A stretch of 64,000 nt of DNA, taken from contig OW028573.1 of assembly GCA_932294295.1 (NCBI GenBank), forward strand, positions 51,492,329 through 51,556,328. The letters are read 5' to 3'. Positions 37,243-51,938 of this stretch are shown here, one piece after another (position 1 is the stretch's first letter; every line of letters begins with the position of its first letter). The stretch comes from Alitta virens (Eukaryota; Annelida; Polychaeta; Phyllodocida; Nereididae). The position numbers were made by a program, and so were the translations under genes. The notes under the pieces were generated by a model. It saw only the letters and a list, made by a program, of their open reading frames with translations, did not search any database and was not told the origin of the DNA.

Positions 37243-40200
37243 CTAATCTGAATTATCGGTGGTGGGGGGTTCTTCCATTGTTGCTAAAATCTTGCTGACT
37301 TCAGCTCTCTGTCCGTCCGACATGTGTTGTGTGATGTGAGCCACGGAATCCATGGCAACCTCTGGATTATCCTGGATCAGGCTGCAACAAGACAAAATGT
37401 TCTTTAAATTTCTATGTTCAATAAAATTTCTACCTTATAAATGTCTTCTATCCACCTTCACTATGTAATGACAATGCACTTACAACTTTGGACAAGTCAG
37501 CGAACTCGCACTTTTTGGACATGTTTTCAACACTGGTACTAAATTAATTCATCATCTAAGTAAATGTGCTTATAGTTTACAACCAGCCACAGCTTATTTG
37601 CAATGTGAAGTGTTCACAACTACAAAGTTTGCATTTGGACAAACAGGAAAGATACACTGGACTTAAATTACTTTACACCTACTATTTCTAGCATCAATAT
37701 TTCTTTGTTTCTCTTATCTTTCGCTCACCTTCTGATTTGCTGAATCACATGGTCTCTTTGGACAAACTTGATATTCTCGGAGAGAATGGAAGTCTCCCAG
37801 CTGTTTTCATTTAATTGTTTGCTCATCCACTCAACGACGGCTTTGTTGTCTTCCCATAGATAAGCATTCACTGCACCTTCTGCCTCAACAAACCACCGAC
37901 TGAGCATTGAACCCATTTGACCATCGGTCAACTCAGGATTCACCTGCCTGATCTTCTTCTTGACCTCTTCTTCCAACAATAATCTTCTTAATCGCCAATA
38001 AAAGAACTGTCGGCTAGTCCTCCATTTCAGGATATCCTGTAAAACAAATTTTGTAACTAAAATTCCCCAACACTAATTTATATGAATCGTAGTATCTCAA
38101 GACTTTCCAGTTATATTACCAATACAGAACTGTCAATTATTACAAGTTTGTGACAACAAATTACTTAGCAATCTAAGCCAAATATGCTAGACTTTTACTT
38201 ACAGTGATGACTCCCTTTTCCTGCATTCTCTCTGCACGATCATGGAGATCAGCAAATGCTACTGCCACCTGTTGATAAATGGCCATCAACCTCTGTTCTC
38301 TTTCAAGCATTTCTTTCTCCAACTTGGTTTTCTCCTGTTTACAAATAATGAAAGTTTGTATGTCTTAAAAAGCTATTTCAACTAAATCAAGACAGAAAAT
38401 TGTCTGAAAGATTGTCATCACTAATACCCACCTCAGGTTTGAGTTCAGGAAAGGCCAGCTGATCCTTGATGCATTTGCAGACAGGGTCTAATCTGTGCAT
38501 TGTCTTGCTGAGATCTTTGTATCTGAACTTGATGTCCACTGTCCCTTCTGGCTCGAGCACCCCACCTCTGCAATGAAAACATGATTACCATGAAACATAT
38601 AATTATCACTACCACTAAATCTAGTCTAAATGTGACTGACACTACCATCAAGTAATTTTCCCTACCTGCTTTCAACATCAGCATACATCTCCATGTATTG
38701 CTCGTTAATGGTGGGATCAACAACAACCCAGGCACCTCCTCTCAATTCTCCATTTGGCGGCAAGTAAACCAAGATTGGCTGCTTGTACTCTCTCAGGCCA
38801 TCAACAATGTATGATCCAAACTTCAAGACTTGGTCAAACATATCTGATGAAGGGAACACAGCATTTAATAAACATACTGTAGTAAATCTTAAGCAATGTG
38901 TTCGAAACAATGAGCACTGGATAATAGACAAAATGTGAGGGCCATCCTACCTTTCATACCACCAGAGAACCCTCTCCAGTTGGCAAAGATCATAAGTGGC
39001 AGCTGTTCCCTATTAAAATCTTTGATGACTTGAGCTGTTTTGTATGCAGAGTCGGGGAACCATACTTGCCCAGCTTGTGGAATGACCTAAACAAGCAAGT
39101 TTAACATATGCAGAAGATATTTAGACCAACGAAAACTACTTCTTACTCTAATTTTAGCTGGATATCAACTTAAAAATGTCATACCTTGGCATCAGAATCT
39201 ATATTGGCTGGATCAGCAGGAATGGTGGCTTCAACACATCTCGTTTCCACGGCAATGACACCAACAGGAATGCCACCCAGTCTGAAAGTAAACATAAATT
39301 AATTAATGAATGAATGTCAGGAGCCAAATTTATTATTCAAGGTATCAAGATAACTCACAAACAAGTCTTTACCTTGCTCTACCACAAACAACAGTCTTAG
39401 CCCAGCTGGCCAAAATCTCATGCCAAGAGCCTTTGTCAAAGAAACCAGATTCCCACACTTCATGGTTGTATGGATGATGGCGTCCACCTAACATCCACCG
39501 AGGATCATAAGGTGCTTTGGTTGGGTAAAAGTCTACTTCACGATCAACTGGATCGATTGAAGGCATGATTGGCAAAGCCCCATCACGGCTCTGAAGAGAG
39601 AAATAGTGTTGAACAAAAAATGAAACATCATCACTGTGTGGATTTCAATTAATAAACGTCGCACAAACCATGTGTTCAGATACTGACCTTTGGCACATAA
39701 GACAGCCACCTGAGCATCACATGTACACCTTCGTAATCATCAGAGCACACAGCATGCGTTACTCCATTGTTGTACATAATTTGAATGCCACCAAGTTGGT
39801 TGTTGCTGGTGTATACCTCTCTACCAAGCACCTTGTTGAGAGCCCCAGCTCCCGTTAGGATGATGTGTGAATTTTCCACTTGGACAACTCTTTGTCCGAG
39901 TCGGACCAAGTATGCGCCAATGCCCACAGATCGGCAAGTCACCAAATTGAAGGTGACCACTTCATTGTAGGCCCGGGACGTCTCTCCAGCGATCATACCA
40001 GACCCTCTCAAGTTCTCAACACCAAGGCCTTCCTCTTGGCCAATGATGCTCGTTATCTTGTATCTTGACTCGCCTTCATCTTCGATCAGTTCAGCATGGA
40101 CAGAATTCATTGCACTCACTTTCTTGAAGTCTTCTGGGGCAAGGTAAAGGTATTTCACGCCCTGAAAAATTATATACAAACACAATAAGTTATAATTCGT

Positions 40201-43200
40201 CAACCAATCTTAAATCTGCTAATTAAACACTAATTAAACAACTTGCCTTGTCTGGGTCAGTCTCATCAACCCATGAGATTTTGAAGAGGTGTTTGATTTC
40301 CTCCGCAAGACCAATGCGAGCTCCACTGTTTGCAGACAAGTAGAACCTCGGAATGCCCAGTTTTCTTGACAGCACAGAAGCTTTCTGCAATTACAACACA
40401 TGCGGCATATTAGAGAAAGTTTGGTCATATAAGGTTATAAATAAGCATCACTTATAGGATTTTATCATTTGATAAGTAGGCATTACTTACATAGAAAAGT
40501 TGATCTTCCTTTGGACCAAATGATCCAATCATGTGTGTGATGTCATTGGCAATCACAATGATGTCCCTTCCTTCAGGGAACTCCGGCGTCTTCAAGGTCA
40601 TCTGCCAAGCAACCATTCCGACCTCATTCTCTCCAGGCAGTCGATTCAGAATGACAAGTTCCTCCTTGCTGTTCAGTACCAATTCATTGCTAACCAGCAT
40701 GTCACCGGGCATATCTGTGACACCAGTTTCTTTGCTGTGCTCTACCCAGATCTTATGCAGAGCCTGTCCGAACATTTCTGGGTAGTCATACGCGTAAGTT
40801 GTGCCATTGGACTGAGCCTGGAATCGCTTCAACTGCAGGTGGTCCTTTGTCATATAAGGAGTGCTCAATAGCAAACCATGCATTGGTCCTTGCTTGGCAC
40901 CATATGCTTGGAACATGACCTGAAAGTAGTAGAGTAAATCACATTTAAATTTACGCCAGAACAAACTCCAATGACTAACTGACATGTCATGTTATTCAGA
41001 ACATAGAACCACTTTAAAACCTCACCTGTCCTGTTCTTTCGTCAGTGACTTCCTTGTACATGGTTATGTTCAAGTAGTAACCACTTCCATTGCTCAGGAA
41101 CAGTCTCACTGGGATTCGATTCCCACTGTTCAAGATACGAATTGTCATCTTGATCTCAGCCTGCAATACTCGAAGCTTCCAGATGCGACTACCATACCTC
41201 ATCACCATACTCCTTACAGTCTCTTCCAGCTGAAAAATGCATCAGGCACGTTAAAACATCACCAATAAAAAGAGTGACTAAATCTCAATCACACATGGTT
41301 CTATTAAAATCACACAAAACAAATCATTCACTTACCTTGGCAGCTTCGGTGAGAGTGAGAGTTGGTACAACATTGAGGAAGATGTGATTGCAGTCAGTCC
41401 TTCTTGCCTGAAAAAAGCAGTTTATACTTGAGTAACACCATGTTACAACATTCGCATTAACACTAACAGAAATTCATTGATTGCACTGATGTATAACAAG
41501 TATGTTTAACATACCACTGAGCTTGAGAAAGCAACTTCTAAAGCATCGAGAGCTTCCAACAAAGTACGCTCTCCCTCATTCTGCAAATATTCGAACGATG
41601 CCTCTTTGGTGACAAGATCAGAATGACGAATGATGGTGCGTACAAATATTCTGTAGTCAGACACTTCTTGGGTTTTTGTGACTTGCTGTAATGAAAGAAA
41701 AAGAGGAGGGTAAAACAAAACATATCTGCATACTGAGGTATGCTTATCATACCTTATTGAGTCATATGAGCATATCAAATTGCATATTGTAGACCAATAC
41801 GGACCTTTGCTCGACCAAGATAAAGGTGCATGCGATGGTTAGCAACAGGAATGGCCTCAAGAACAAAATTCCTCATTCGATTGATCTCCAGTTGGAAAGC
41901 CAATGCTGGCTCCAAATGCCTGTAAATCCGGTCCTCAGCAAACTGCAATACAAGAAAATATATTAATGATATTAGGCAATACAATACATTAATGATATTA
42001 GACAATACAAGAAAATATAATAATCCTATAGAATATAAAAGACAAAGATTGCAGATAGTGTGAGTCAGTGTCTCAGATCAGTTTGGAATATTAATGGTGT
42101 GAAGCAGGGGGGCATTGCTTCAACTGACCTTGGAGAGTTCTAGCATCAGTGGACATAATTTGAAATCAATTTGTGACAGATATGGTTTTAATTACATGGA
42201 CCGTTTTAGTTATCTTAAACTCAGCGATTTTATATTATGTTTTACATTTGATGAAGTTAATTTTATTATGGACAATTTATGCTGCATGTAATTTTAACTT
42301 AGCTCTTTTATGATTTTTCGCTTTTATTGTTTTCATATATGCCTACATTGTGCATGAATAAATAACCGAAATATTAAAATCATGAAATGACATAGCATGC
42401 AAGCAAGGAGTAAACAAATCAGAAAGCTATCAAGCTAATTTATCATACAATCTCAGCAAAAAGATAATCAAAGCTTGTGGAGAAACATTCACCCATAGAT
42501 CCAGCACTATCATAATAGCCATGAAGCTGCTTGAGAAATAGTATCATACCAAGCAATTATGTACAGCCCTAACAACATTTATGATGACACTTTGCTTCCA
42601 TATTTTCTGCGTTTCTTTATCTCAAACTTAACAGTAAGATATAACCTAAATCCCAGGAAATCTAATCACAAGTGAGATTATATACAGGTGCCACAAGCAA
42701 CCCCACTAATTACAGCAGTACATACGCGTTCACTTTCACAAAGCTAAGGAGGTCTTGACAAGACCAATTATTGCCAGTTCACTCTGTGTTTGAATAATAT
42801 AGCAAACATTTCATTAGTTGCAGAATTAATGAAAAGTAGGAATGAGTACATCAAGGACTAATGTGATCAAAACAAGCACCAAGCACCTCATTTTCAATTT
42901 CATGTTGCTCATGAAACTAAAATAAAATACAAGCAAGATTTCATTGATATGCAGCATTTGTTAGCAGTACTATTTGATTCATATAGATTTCAGTAAAATG
43001 ATTATAATATTATCTCTAAACAACAGAAATACGGGTTACCTGAGTTCTGGCATGGTATGTGAAGTACTTTGGAAAATCTCGCTGAAAAAGAAATCATACA
43101 ATTTAAAAAATGATTGCACAACTTAGAGTGAAAGGGAGAACACAAATCCATCCCTATTATTTTTACTAAAAGTTACCTTTTGCAAGAGCAGGAATGTGAT

Positions 43201-46200
43201 GCGGCGAATGCCTTTCTCTGCCAATACATGTTGCTGGAATGAGAAAAACTCAAAATTAGCCAAAGCAACAATCATAATTCACCTGTGAATAAAGATATTC
43301 TTCATTTCTATATGAACCAATGTGACGACACTTACATTCTCAACACAGAATTCTCCGAATGTAGCAGCATAATTTTCATCGCTGTCTTGGGTCTCTGATC
43401 GGATTGCGATGTTGAGTATATGGATGGGTTCATCAGTCCTCTGAAAAACAAAAAGGCATTGTTAAGTCATGCAAATAACCCATGTAGATTTCTAAGAAAT
43501 GAGAGTAGACAACTACATTATTATTACAACAGTCACTTACATTGCACAGAGATGGATTCTCATCATCAACTCTAACCATGCTGCTTGAGAAGCGCCCCAT
43601 CAAAGAATCAAAGTAGACCTTGAAGTCTTCAAAGCAGGTGAAAGCAGCCATGATGCCCATGCGCTGACATTGAGGCAACTCTTCGCTGAAGGTCGTCATG
43701 TCCTCACTGAGGCTGGCTACTCGGGGAACGTTTAGGGAAGCCCGATGAGGTTGCATCCTAGAATAACGTCTAAAGGGTCAACCAAAGCAACGAAACAAAC
43801 CAGGAAAGGGAACAGAAAAGGAACGGGAAACACAACAGAAGGTAGAACAGGAGAAGGAAGAAAGAGAAGAAAAAAGTGAAAAATTGGCACATAATACAGC
43901 TCACACAATTACAGAAAAATACTAAAGCCACAGATAAAGACAACCACTGTACCTGTTCGGATGAGATGATGGCAATAGGAACATGAACTCAACAACACAA
44001 GGGCCATCTGGCAACTGGTGCTGATGCAGGCAGCTGAGTTCATAGGCAATATAAGCTCTTCTGACATATACCTCCAGGGCAGCCATTGTTACCAGTTGAT
44101 TTGAATGGAAGAAGAAATCTTGCAGTACATCGTAGATTGATGTTTCTGACATAATGAGTTTCTGAAAGATTAAGAAGATGATTAACATCGTACAACGAAT
44201 AAGTGTTTGAAGTGTAAGATGAATGACTAACATCATACAAGGATTTTCAATATGATCACAAGAAATGGGTATTATAAATATTCTAAAATATTAAAATTGA
44301 AACAAACCTGCAGATTCTTGGGACAGAATTCATGACCATACATATCAATTGCAGACAAAAAGATGGACTCCACTTGGTTGTGACGAAGTTCATAAGCAGG
44401 TTGATAGGCAGCATTGAGCACTTGTCTGGCTCTCAAAGCCACTTTAGCATTCTCAGTTTTGTTCAGGGTGGTCATGTCAGTCAAGATACTGTGCAATTCA
44501 TCAGTTAAACCTGGTTCCTTTTGGAATAGGTGGTCCTGCAAAAGAAGGGCAGTCACCAGTCAGAAAAAGTACCACTTAAAGAACATAACAAGCGCAATGA
44601 CACAATACCAGCGAAAGTACTTACTATCAGTGAAATCACAAGCAAGTTAATCTTAGCAACTTGGGAATGCGAGAAGATGATGTCTGTAATTTCAACATCT
44701 TTGACCTTCTCTTGCATGAGAGCCAGGCATTTGTCATAATGTCCTTGTTGAAACTGCAGTTCTACATTGAGGTATTTCTTCAACAAGTTTTGCACAACAT
44801 TTTTCATGTGCCCTCTGATGCCACTGCTATACCGCTGGACCAATTGAACAACATCTGACATCGACATGAAGAAATCGTCACGATCTCTTTTCTTACTCAG
44901 AGTTGCAGCATGACTGTTTATAATGGCTGCAATTTGCTGACTTGGGAATTGACTCAACACAGATGTGATGTTGCTTGCATAATTGGCCATCAGTTTGCAG
45001 ATCTTTTTTTCAACATCTGGCACAATACGACCTGAGATAACGTAGATGAGATCTTGAAGTTCCAGCAGCGGAAGTCTTGGATCACAGAGACACCGCATCA
45101 TGACATTGATGGTGCTATGCAACCTTTGACTGAAGTAAGGGTCAGGTAGAGTGTATCCGTTCAAGACACTTTCCAGGGTAGACTTAGCTTGTTGATACTG
45201 TTGGTGGAGCTTATTACCATGCAAGTTTTGATTGGTAATGTTCACTGGTAGAGTTCCCGTGAACACTTCAGCTTGTTGGATCTTGCTTGGGTCATCCAGT
45301 TGTAATCGAGCAATTACACTTCCTGCTTCCAAGACTGCACCAGCTCGTTTTTGGAAATGCACACATCCATTTTCTGTTGCTCTCAACTCCATCACCATCT
45401 TCATCACCTCAATTTCCACATACACATCATTGACAAATACATGGCCACCATCTTCTACAGTTAAGTTGATGATTTTGCCAGAGCATGGAGATCTAAGCAG
45501 GGTGGGATCATTTTTCTTTTCAAGCACACAAGTTCTGTTGTCAATAGTGATCCTGTAACTGCTCACTTCCTCTTTCATGTAAGTTGTGTAACTGTTACCC
45601 AGCGAGACAAGAAGACCTCCGTCGCTCAAGTGATGAGCTTCTACATCAATATGAGAATCATTCATGAGAATGAAGTAAGATGTAGGGCCCATCTTAGACA
45701 CTGAGGCAACATACTTGTTTCCTTCGTAGATGAACTCGACGATCACTGAACTTTTGAGAGCTGTGATTGGAAGGATTTGACCCCTGAAATGACGTACAAT
45801 ATCAACCATTCAGTATCGCGACACAAAATGGATAACTACCATGAATAACTGAGAATACATCCTAGCGTAAATAATAATACCTGTCCAGAGTATTCTTGAA
45901 ATGTGTGAAGCTGTTGTTGATGGTCTTTACAGCCACATGCAAAGACCCACAGATAACGCCCAACATGGCATCTGGTTTCTCAGCTTGGACCTTTTCTGCA
46001 ATGAGCATGTCCAGCCATCCAGTATGAAATGTGTTGCCTTGAAAATGTTCAGTCTCAAGCAATTTGATGAGATACTCGACAGTTGTTCGGAAGTCACCTC
46101 TGATAGAAAGCTCTTTCAATGCGATAACCATGTTTCTGAAATTAATGATAAGTTAAGTTAAACATCAGCTTACATGTATTTCTACAGCATCAAAATCTTC

Positions 46201-49200
46201 TACATAGACACTAAAGTGTATTTTAGATTAGCCAAGATCATTCTGATTAATGATAAACTTACTCTCTAGCAACTTCTCGGTCCTCTCCCCAAGAAAAGCA
46301 ATGACCAAACTGAGAGTCGGCAAACTCATGAAGACCACCAGAAGCAGAAACGCTGAAGTATCCCCACACATTCTTGCTACTGCGGAAGTTCAGTTCCGAG
46401 ACTGTACCAGAACTTGGCTTGAATCCCTGCAAGACAATCAGAAACAATTACACATTAAGCACATTCACCAAATGAGCAGTAAATTTAAGTCTCCAAGAAG
46501 AAGAAAGATAAAGTTTTATTTATCATTTACACACCTCATCAGGATTTTCACTGGTAATTCTTGCAGCAATAACATGTCCCTTTGGCAATGGTTTCTGAGG
46601 TGGGTTGTCAAAATCAATGGGAGTTTCACCCCAAGGGTCTTCTCCATAGAGGACTCGGATGCACTTGATGCGGTGCAGTGGCAGACCCATAGCAATCTGG
46701 AGAGATGAAGTAACACTTATTGTTAAAGCACTGACACTAAACTAGTTGAGTACTTTTCAAAAACAAGATCATGTACATACTTGAAGTTGAGCTGATGGCA
46801 AATTGATGTTTGTGACCATCTCAGTGCAGGGATGCTCCACCTGAAGACGGGGATTCAACTCAAGGAAATGGAAAGTTTCATCCTCATCATTGTAGAGGTA
46901 TTCCACAGTTCCAGCGCTGACATAGCCAACCATTTTTGCAAGTGTCACAGCAGCCTGAGGGAGAAACACAGAAAGAATATTACAATATAATAGATAACAA
47001 TCAAAGCGAGAACTCAAGCATTGTCAAAAATATTTACAACAAAACAAATGTATTGTGTACCTTTTCCATTTTTTCCTGCACATCTCTTGTGGCAATCGAG
47101 ACAGGAGCTTCCTCAATGATCTTCTGGTGACGTCTCTGAATGGAACAGTCTCTTCCAAATAAGGAGATAGCATTTCCATATTTGTCAGCCAATAGTTGCA
47201 CTTCCAAATGCCTGGCTTGGGTTGCTAATTTCATAATAAAGATGGGAGAACCAGGGATCTCTGCTTGGACCTGAAAATTAATGTCAAACCATATTGTCAA
47301 TGTTAGTGATCAGCAACAATTTAAAACCAATTCTTTGCAGTTTTTCAAAGAACAGTAATTGATACACACCTGTCTGAATAGGTTGTGAAACTCATCAGCA
47401 TTCCTGGCCTTTCTGATGCCTTTGCCACCACCTCCCTCGGAGGCCTTGATCATCACGGGAAAGCCGATTGTCTGCGCTGCTTTAAGACCTTCATCAGAAT
47501 TATGCACACATCCCTTTTGGTACAAGTCATTAGTAACTGTAACATTTTTCCTTTCTTGCAAATCTACTGGATTCCACTCGACAGTTAATCCTGATCCATT
47601 CCATGGCAGTGTAGGGATTCCAGCAGTCTGAGCCACAATGGATGACGCAATTTTATCACCAAGGGCCCACATGGCATTCTCCGGCGGACCAATAAAGACA
47701 ATGTCATTCTTGTGGAGCAGCTCAGGGAGTTGAGGATTTTCTGAGGCATGACCCCAACCTGCCCATACAGCCTGAAACATACAACACTTTTGTAACACAC
47801 TGAACTTCATTTGAATTGATGAGGACCATTTGTAACAAGCCACCGGTCATAATGCATCAAGCATCAGATCATTTTCTCACCTGTACTTCGGTACGCCTTG
47901 CAACATCCAAAATAAGTTCACAGTTGGCATAATTGTTGTTGTTAGTACCTCCAGGCACCAATACATACTGATCAGCAAGTCTTATATACTCTGAAAGTTA
48001 AAAATAAACAGTTTTTGTCTCATTTACATATCCCATACATACACAATGTCATTTCTTAAATTTTCAGGATTCCAAATAGTTCTTTTAGTGAGGTAAAGAA
48101 ATTTGCAATACCTACCAGCATTTGCTTTGAGATCTTCAGGGGTAACCATGACAACGAAATGCACAGCAGTTTCATTTTTGAACATTTCATAGGACCATCT
48201 TCGGATGGAACGAATGCACTTGACTGCAGCAATTCCATTGTTGGCAATCAATACCTAGAAAAGGCAGATGGTATTGTGTTGAAGACAATTGCACAGTTCC
48301 AAATCAATGCATTACATAACTTTTAATACAAGACCTTAATAACCTTACCATTGACACTTTTGGCTAAGGTCAACACTAAACAAAAACATCTTCGACAATT
48401 GTGTACATGGTACCCTACTTGACATTTGAGTACAAAATCAAGTTCAAAATCAAATGTCCAACAATTTACAACATCCTATCTTATCTTCTATCACCACATA
48501 ATAAGACATTCAAAAGATAGTAAACAGTCAGAACTGATGTTAAAAAGTGTGAACAATGAAGTGAAGCACTTACTTTATTGATAAATCGGTCGCCCCCAAA
48601 CTTTTTAACGAACTCCTCTGGAGTTGCGACTGTAAAATCCTTAAGACTTCCACGAGACAAATTTCTGTATTGTCCAAATTTCATGTGATGGACACCAGAC
48701 ATGGACCTGGAAGGGATCAATAATGCAATAAATAACTAGCTAAATTCAACAGAATATTGATGCAACATAAAATTACAGTAGTGCCATTTATGAAATAAGT
48801 ATCTACAAGCACTAACTACAATATTTCCTAACTTGAAACATATAATTGCCAAACCCCTTAACAATATCACATAATGACAATATTTTACCCTTATATTACA
48901 TATAAAACTGTACGACTGCTTAATCAAATACTTCTGCGCTCCCAGCATAATTGATATGATAATCAATATCTTATTGAGATATTTCTAGAGTTGCTACTGT
49001 GTCTCAAAATGAATCACTTGCATATTACATGTAGCTATGATAACTTAATAGCTGTCATAAATGACAATTCCATACAAGACTTCTTGAGTGCATGTTTCAC
49101 CAATTTCTATACAATGCTCCAATATGATCTCACCTCTGATAAACAGGCCTATCTTGTTCATGAGTATGAGGTGGTACATTTGTGTTATCTACAACTTTAA

Positions 49201-49378
49201 GCATATTCCCATTTTCAACGATGCAATCCATATCATCAACTACTACCACTGCAGCAGCAGCAGAATCGGGCATGTCATCATCACCGGACTTGGTGACAAC
49301 CACTCTAGAGAGATCATCTTCCAAAATTGTGGCCATCCTTGGCCTCTTGGCAAGAGGTCCATTGCAATGGTCAGTCAT
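37243..49378 (-). CDS. ACC: Acetyl-CoA carboxylase, copy 3 (complete, 32 coding exons)
   Basis: Exons 5' to 3': 49134-49378, 48574-48706, 48116-48254, 47881-47990, 47370-47771, 47061-47270, 46781-46954, 46535-46696, 46263-46426, 45881-46135, 44625-45783, 44308-44535, 43953-44161, 43541-43757, 43336-43440, 43177-43233, 43040-43081, 41805-41942, 41515-41685, 41336-41407, 41026-41229, 40491-40919, 40247-40384, 39688-40161, 39373-39590, 39185-39281, 38951-39086, 38666-38843, 38432-38567, 38203-38334, 37729-38036, 37243-37381. All exon lengths equal those of copy 1 (2,326 residues). It keeps the conserved Arg at 1835 (codon 39820-39822), and has Gln1763 and Glu1865 where copies 1 and 2 have Lys. 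Private changes include Gly for Arg in the PEMFRQ stretch of exon 22, a Cys for Arg in exon 29 and a Pro for Ser near the C-terminus. Confidence 0.96.
42073..42364 (+). mobile_element. Deleted RT relic in ACC intron 17, copy 3
   Basis: Same doubly deleted remnant as in copies 1 and 2. The shared deletion joints show that copies 1-3 descend from one unit that had already lost these segments. Confidence 0.75.
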
Positions 49379-49549
49379 GGTTAATAATTATTATGGTAAC
49401 TTATCAATGCAGCTCAATGCAAACTTAAGAAGACAAATGATGAATGTTTTCCTCCTTGGCAAAATATCCAAACAAACCAAAGAAATACGAAACAGTTACA
49501 GAGACAGCTTGCAGGACAACCAATGACTAGTGTCCAGAGACAACTGTAC

Positions 49550-49664
49550 TGACCAATGCCCTGATCAGCATTTATACTTCAGCCACTGCCCGCAAGATCA
49601 TCTGGACACAGGTCACTATAAAGGACCCCTATAACTGCACGCATGTCAATGTGCTCATAGGGGT
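49550..49664 (-). promoter_or_regulatory. Candidate core promoter of ACC copy 3
   Basis: TATAAAT at 49570-49576, TCAGT with its A at 49550, and the palindrome at 49625-49664. Unchanged from copies 1 and 2. Confidence 0.4.
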
Positions 49665-50611
49665 TAAGACAATGGCTGAAGCTCACACAATTAGAGGATA
49701 AGGCTTAGGTAATGACATTATCCCCCATTGTTGTTTAATACAGAATTGGTTTTTAATAGCAATACCAAATATTTGGCAAATATGCATTATCTACTGACTG
49801 GTACCTTCAGCAACACATGGGTGGTCACAACTTGAAAAATTGACTTTGTTGATTTTCAAATCACATTAGTAATTTACTAAACAAGGAAGGTTAGTCTGTC
49901 ATAATGTCTTATTCAGCAACATTCATTCAGACACATAATCACACAATCTGAAGCACACCATTACTGTCATAAGGTAGACAATGCGAGACTTCTCAATTAA
50001 ACTTGACAAAATCTACAGGTACTGAAGAATTTAATTCTTATATCAGAGTACACTGTGATGAATATCTCTCTTCTTTTGTTTTATTTTTTTTTTAGTCACA
50101 TGGATTCTAACATTGCAGCACATTGGAGTGTCCAAAAGCCTCTAACCATGCTCAGCATACCCATATGGACCATTCACACTCTGCTTTTGGAACAAATATG
50201 AGAAATGTTCTCTCACATTTATCATTCTTCTTCTTTTTTTAGCCAATTGCTTATTTGTTCAGACTGACTATGTCTACTGAATTGTATGACCCACAAATTG
50301 TCATTTTCATTTAAAATTTCCAGCACAATTTAGTCCAATCTTTTTCATAGCATATAAGACCCTACACATCTGTTGCTAAGCTGCAGCAATCCCAGGAATT
50401 TCTTTATTCCTAAACGAGAAGAATTTGTTGCCTTGGAAACCTAGCCTCAGGAGCCAATCAAAGGTGGTCATCTGATGGTCAAAAGGTCTGGAGTTCTTGC
50501 TAGAAGCAGAACAGCCACATCTCAATAATCTTGTCCCCTGTCTACATAAAACAATTTTTTTTTTAAATTTCAGTTAATATATAAATATAAACTGGAGATT
50601 TTCTTGCTGCA
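49665..50611. other. Spacer between ACC copy 3 promoter and copy 4 RT relic
   Basis: Same non-coding spacer again. One poly-T run is longer here (near 50083) and another shorter (near 50233). No gene seen. Confidence 0.5.
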
Positions 50612-51893
50612 GATGCTGAAGTGTGCAATACAGACCACTTTCAATCTGAATTCACTTCAAGATTAGAACTAAATTTAGAACTAGATTGTCAATCCATTCT
50701 TGGTCCTCTTTTATTTATCATTTATGTCAATGATCTTGTCAACGCTACTTCTGTCTTTCATCCAATTGTTTATGCTGATGATACAACTCTTGTTGCTTCC
50801 CTGAATACTTTTCAGGGTGAAAGAAATATGAATGATGAGTTGGTCAGCGTGAGCAATTGGATGAAGGCAAATAAGCTATCTATTAACAAAAGCAAAACGA
50901 AAGCCATGATTTTCCATGCACCCCAAAGAAGAGTTCAAATTCCTACTATTAAAATATGAGGCTCTGTTATCGAATTTGTCAATGAATTAAACTTCCTTGG
51001 CATAATGTTAGATAGACATCTAAATTGGAAAGCTCACCGTGATATTATTACAAAGAAATTGTCAAAAACAGTAGGCATTATGCACAGATTAAAAAATATG
51101 TTGCCTCTCTGTGCCTTGTTACATTGTGTTATCACACTTAAACTATGGAGCTCTTCTTTGGGGTTGGCAATGTCAAAATATATTCATTTTACAAAAAAAA
51201 GCTGTCAGAGCTCTTACTAACATAAATATAATTGTCATACTAGCGGTTTATTTAAAAAACTAAATCTTTTCAAATTCCATGATATCTGTGCACTGTGTGA
51301 CCTGAAATTCTGCCATAAACGATTCAACAATGCCTTGCCACAGTATTTTCTTGATTTTCTACTGCTATTTAGAGATGATCCTCATTACTATGAAACTCGA
51401 ATAGCTGGTCAACTACGACTTCCCTTAATTTGCAAAACAGAGTATTAAGTATAGATTTATCAACCCCTTAATAATATCCCCATAACTTACAGAGAAAAAT
51501 TAGAAACACATAGTTTAGATGGATTTAAGAAATATGTGAAAAATAGCACTGCAGCATCTTATTCCGCAGACTGCAGTATTGAAAATTGCTATATATGTAT
51601 AAATTTTCATCCTACTGCTTCTTCATAATACTTTTCAACAATATATTCTTTAACTTGAGATGAGTAACATTGATGAGACTACTACTGATGAGAGTAATTT
51701 CCATATTGTGTTTGATTTAATGTTCACTATGTAATATTAATAGATCTCTCCAGGTGGCCTCACGCTAGCGATAAAATATATTTATCTTTGTGAGGTCTCC
51801 TTGCAAAACAAATGTTTATAAATGAAAATATGAAAATAAATTGTAAATATTTTTTTGTTTGGCAAAATAAAAAGAATCTGAATCTGAATCAAT
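50612..51893 (+). mobile_element. CR1/L2-like retrotransposon relic, copy 4
   Basis: Same insertion, so it predates all visible unit duplications. The stop after the YADD part is TGA here instead of TAA, and the C-terminal open stretch seen in copies 1-3 (for example 1246-1461) is lost. The terminal GAATCT repeat is one step shorter. Confidence 0.85.
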
Positions 51894-51938
51894 GTGTTGA
51901 TGTTTGTGAAATTGCATGAAAAATGTCAACTACCAAAG

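Larger units (their letters stand above)
33303..49984. repeat. Tandem unit, copy 3
   Basis: Third unit, 16,682 bp. It has 8 extra bases just downstream of the ACC stop (near 37215, shared with copy 4), a private 9 bp deletion in intron 20 next to the exon 20 donor (near 41330), and 5 extra bases in intron 11 (near 44586, shared with copy 4). The gene content is identical to copies 1 and 2. Confidence 0.95.
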
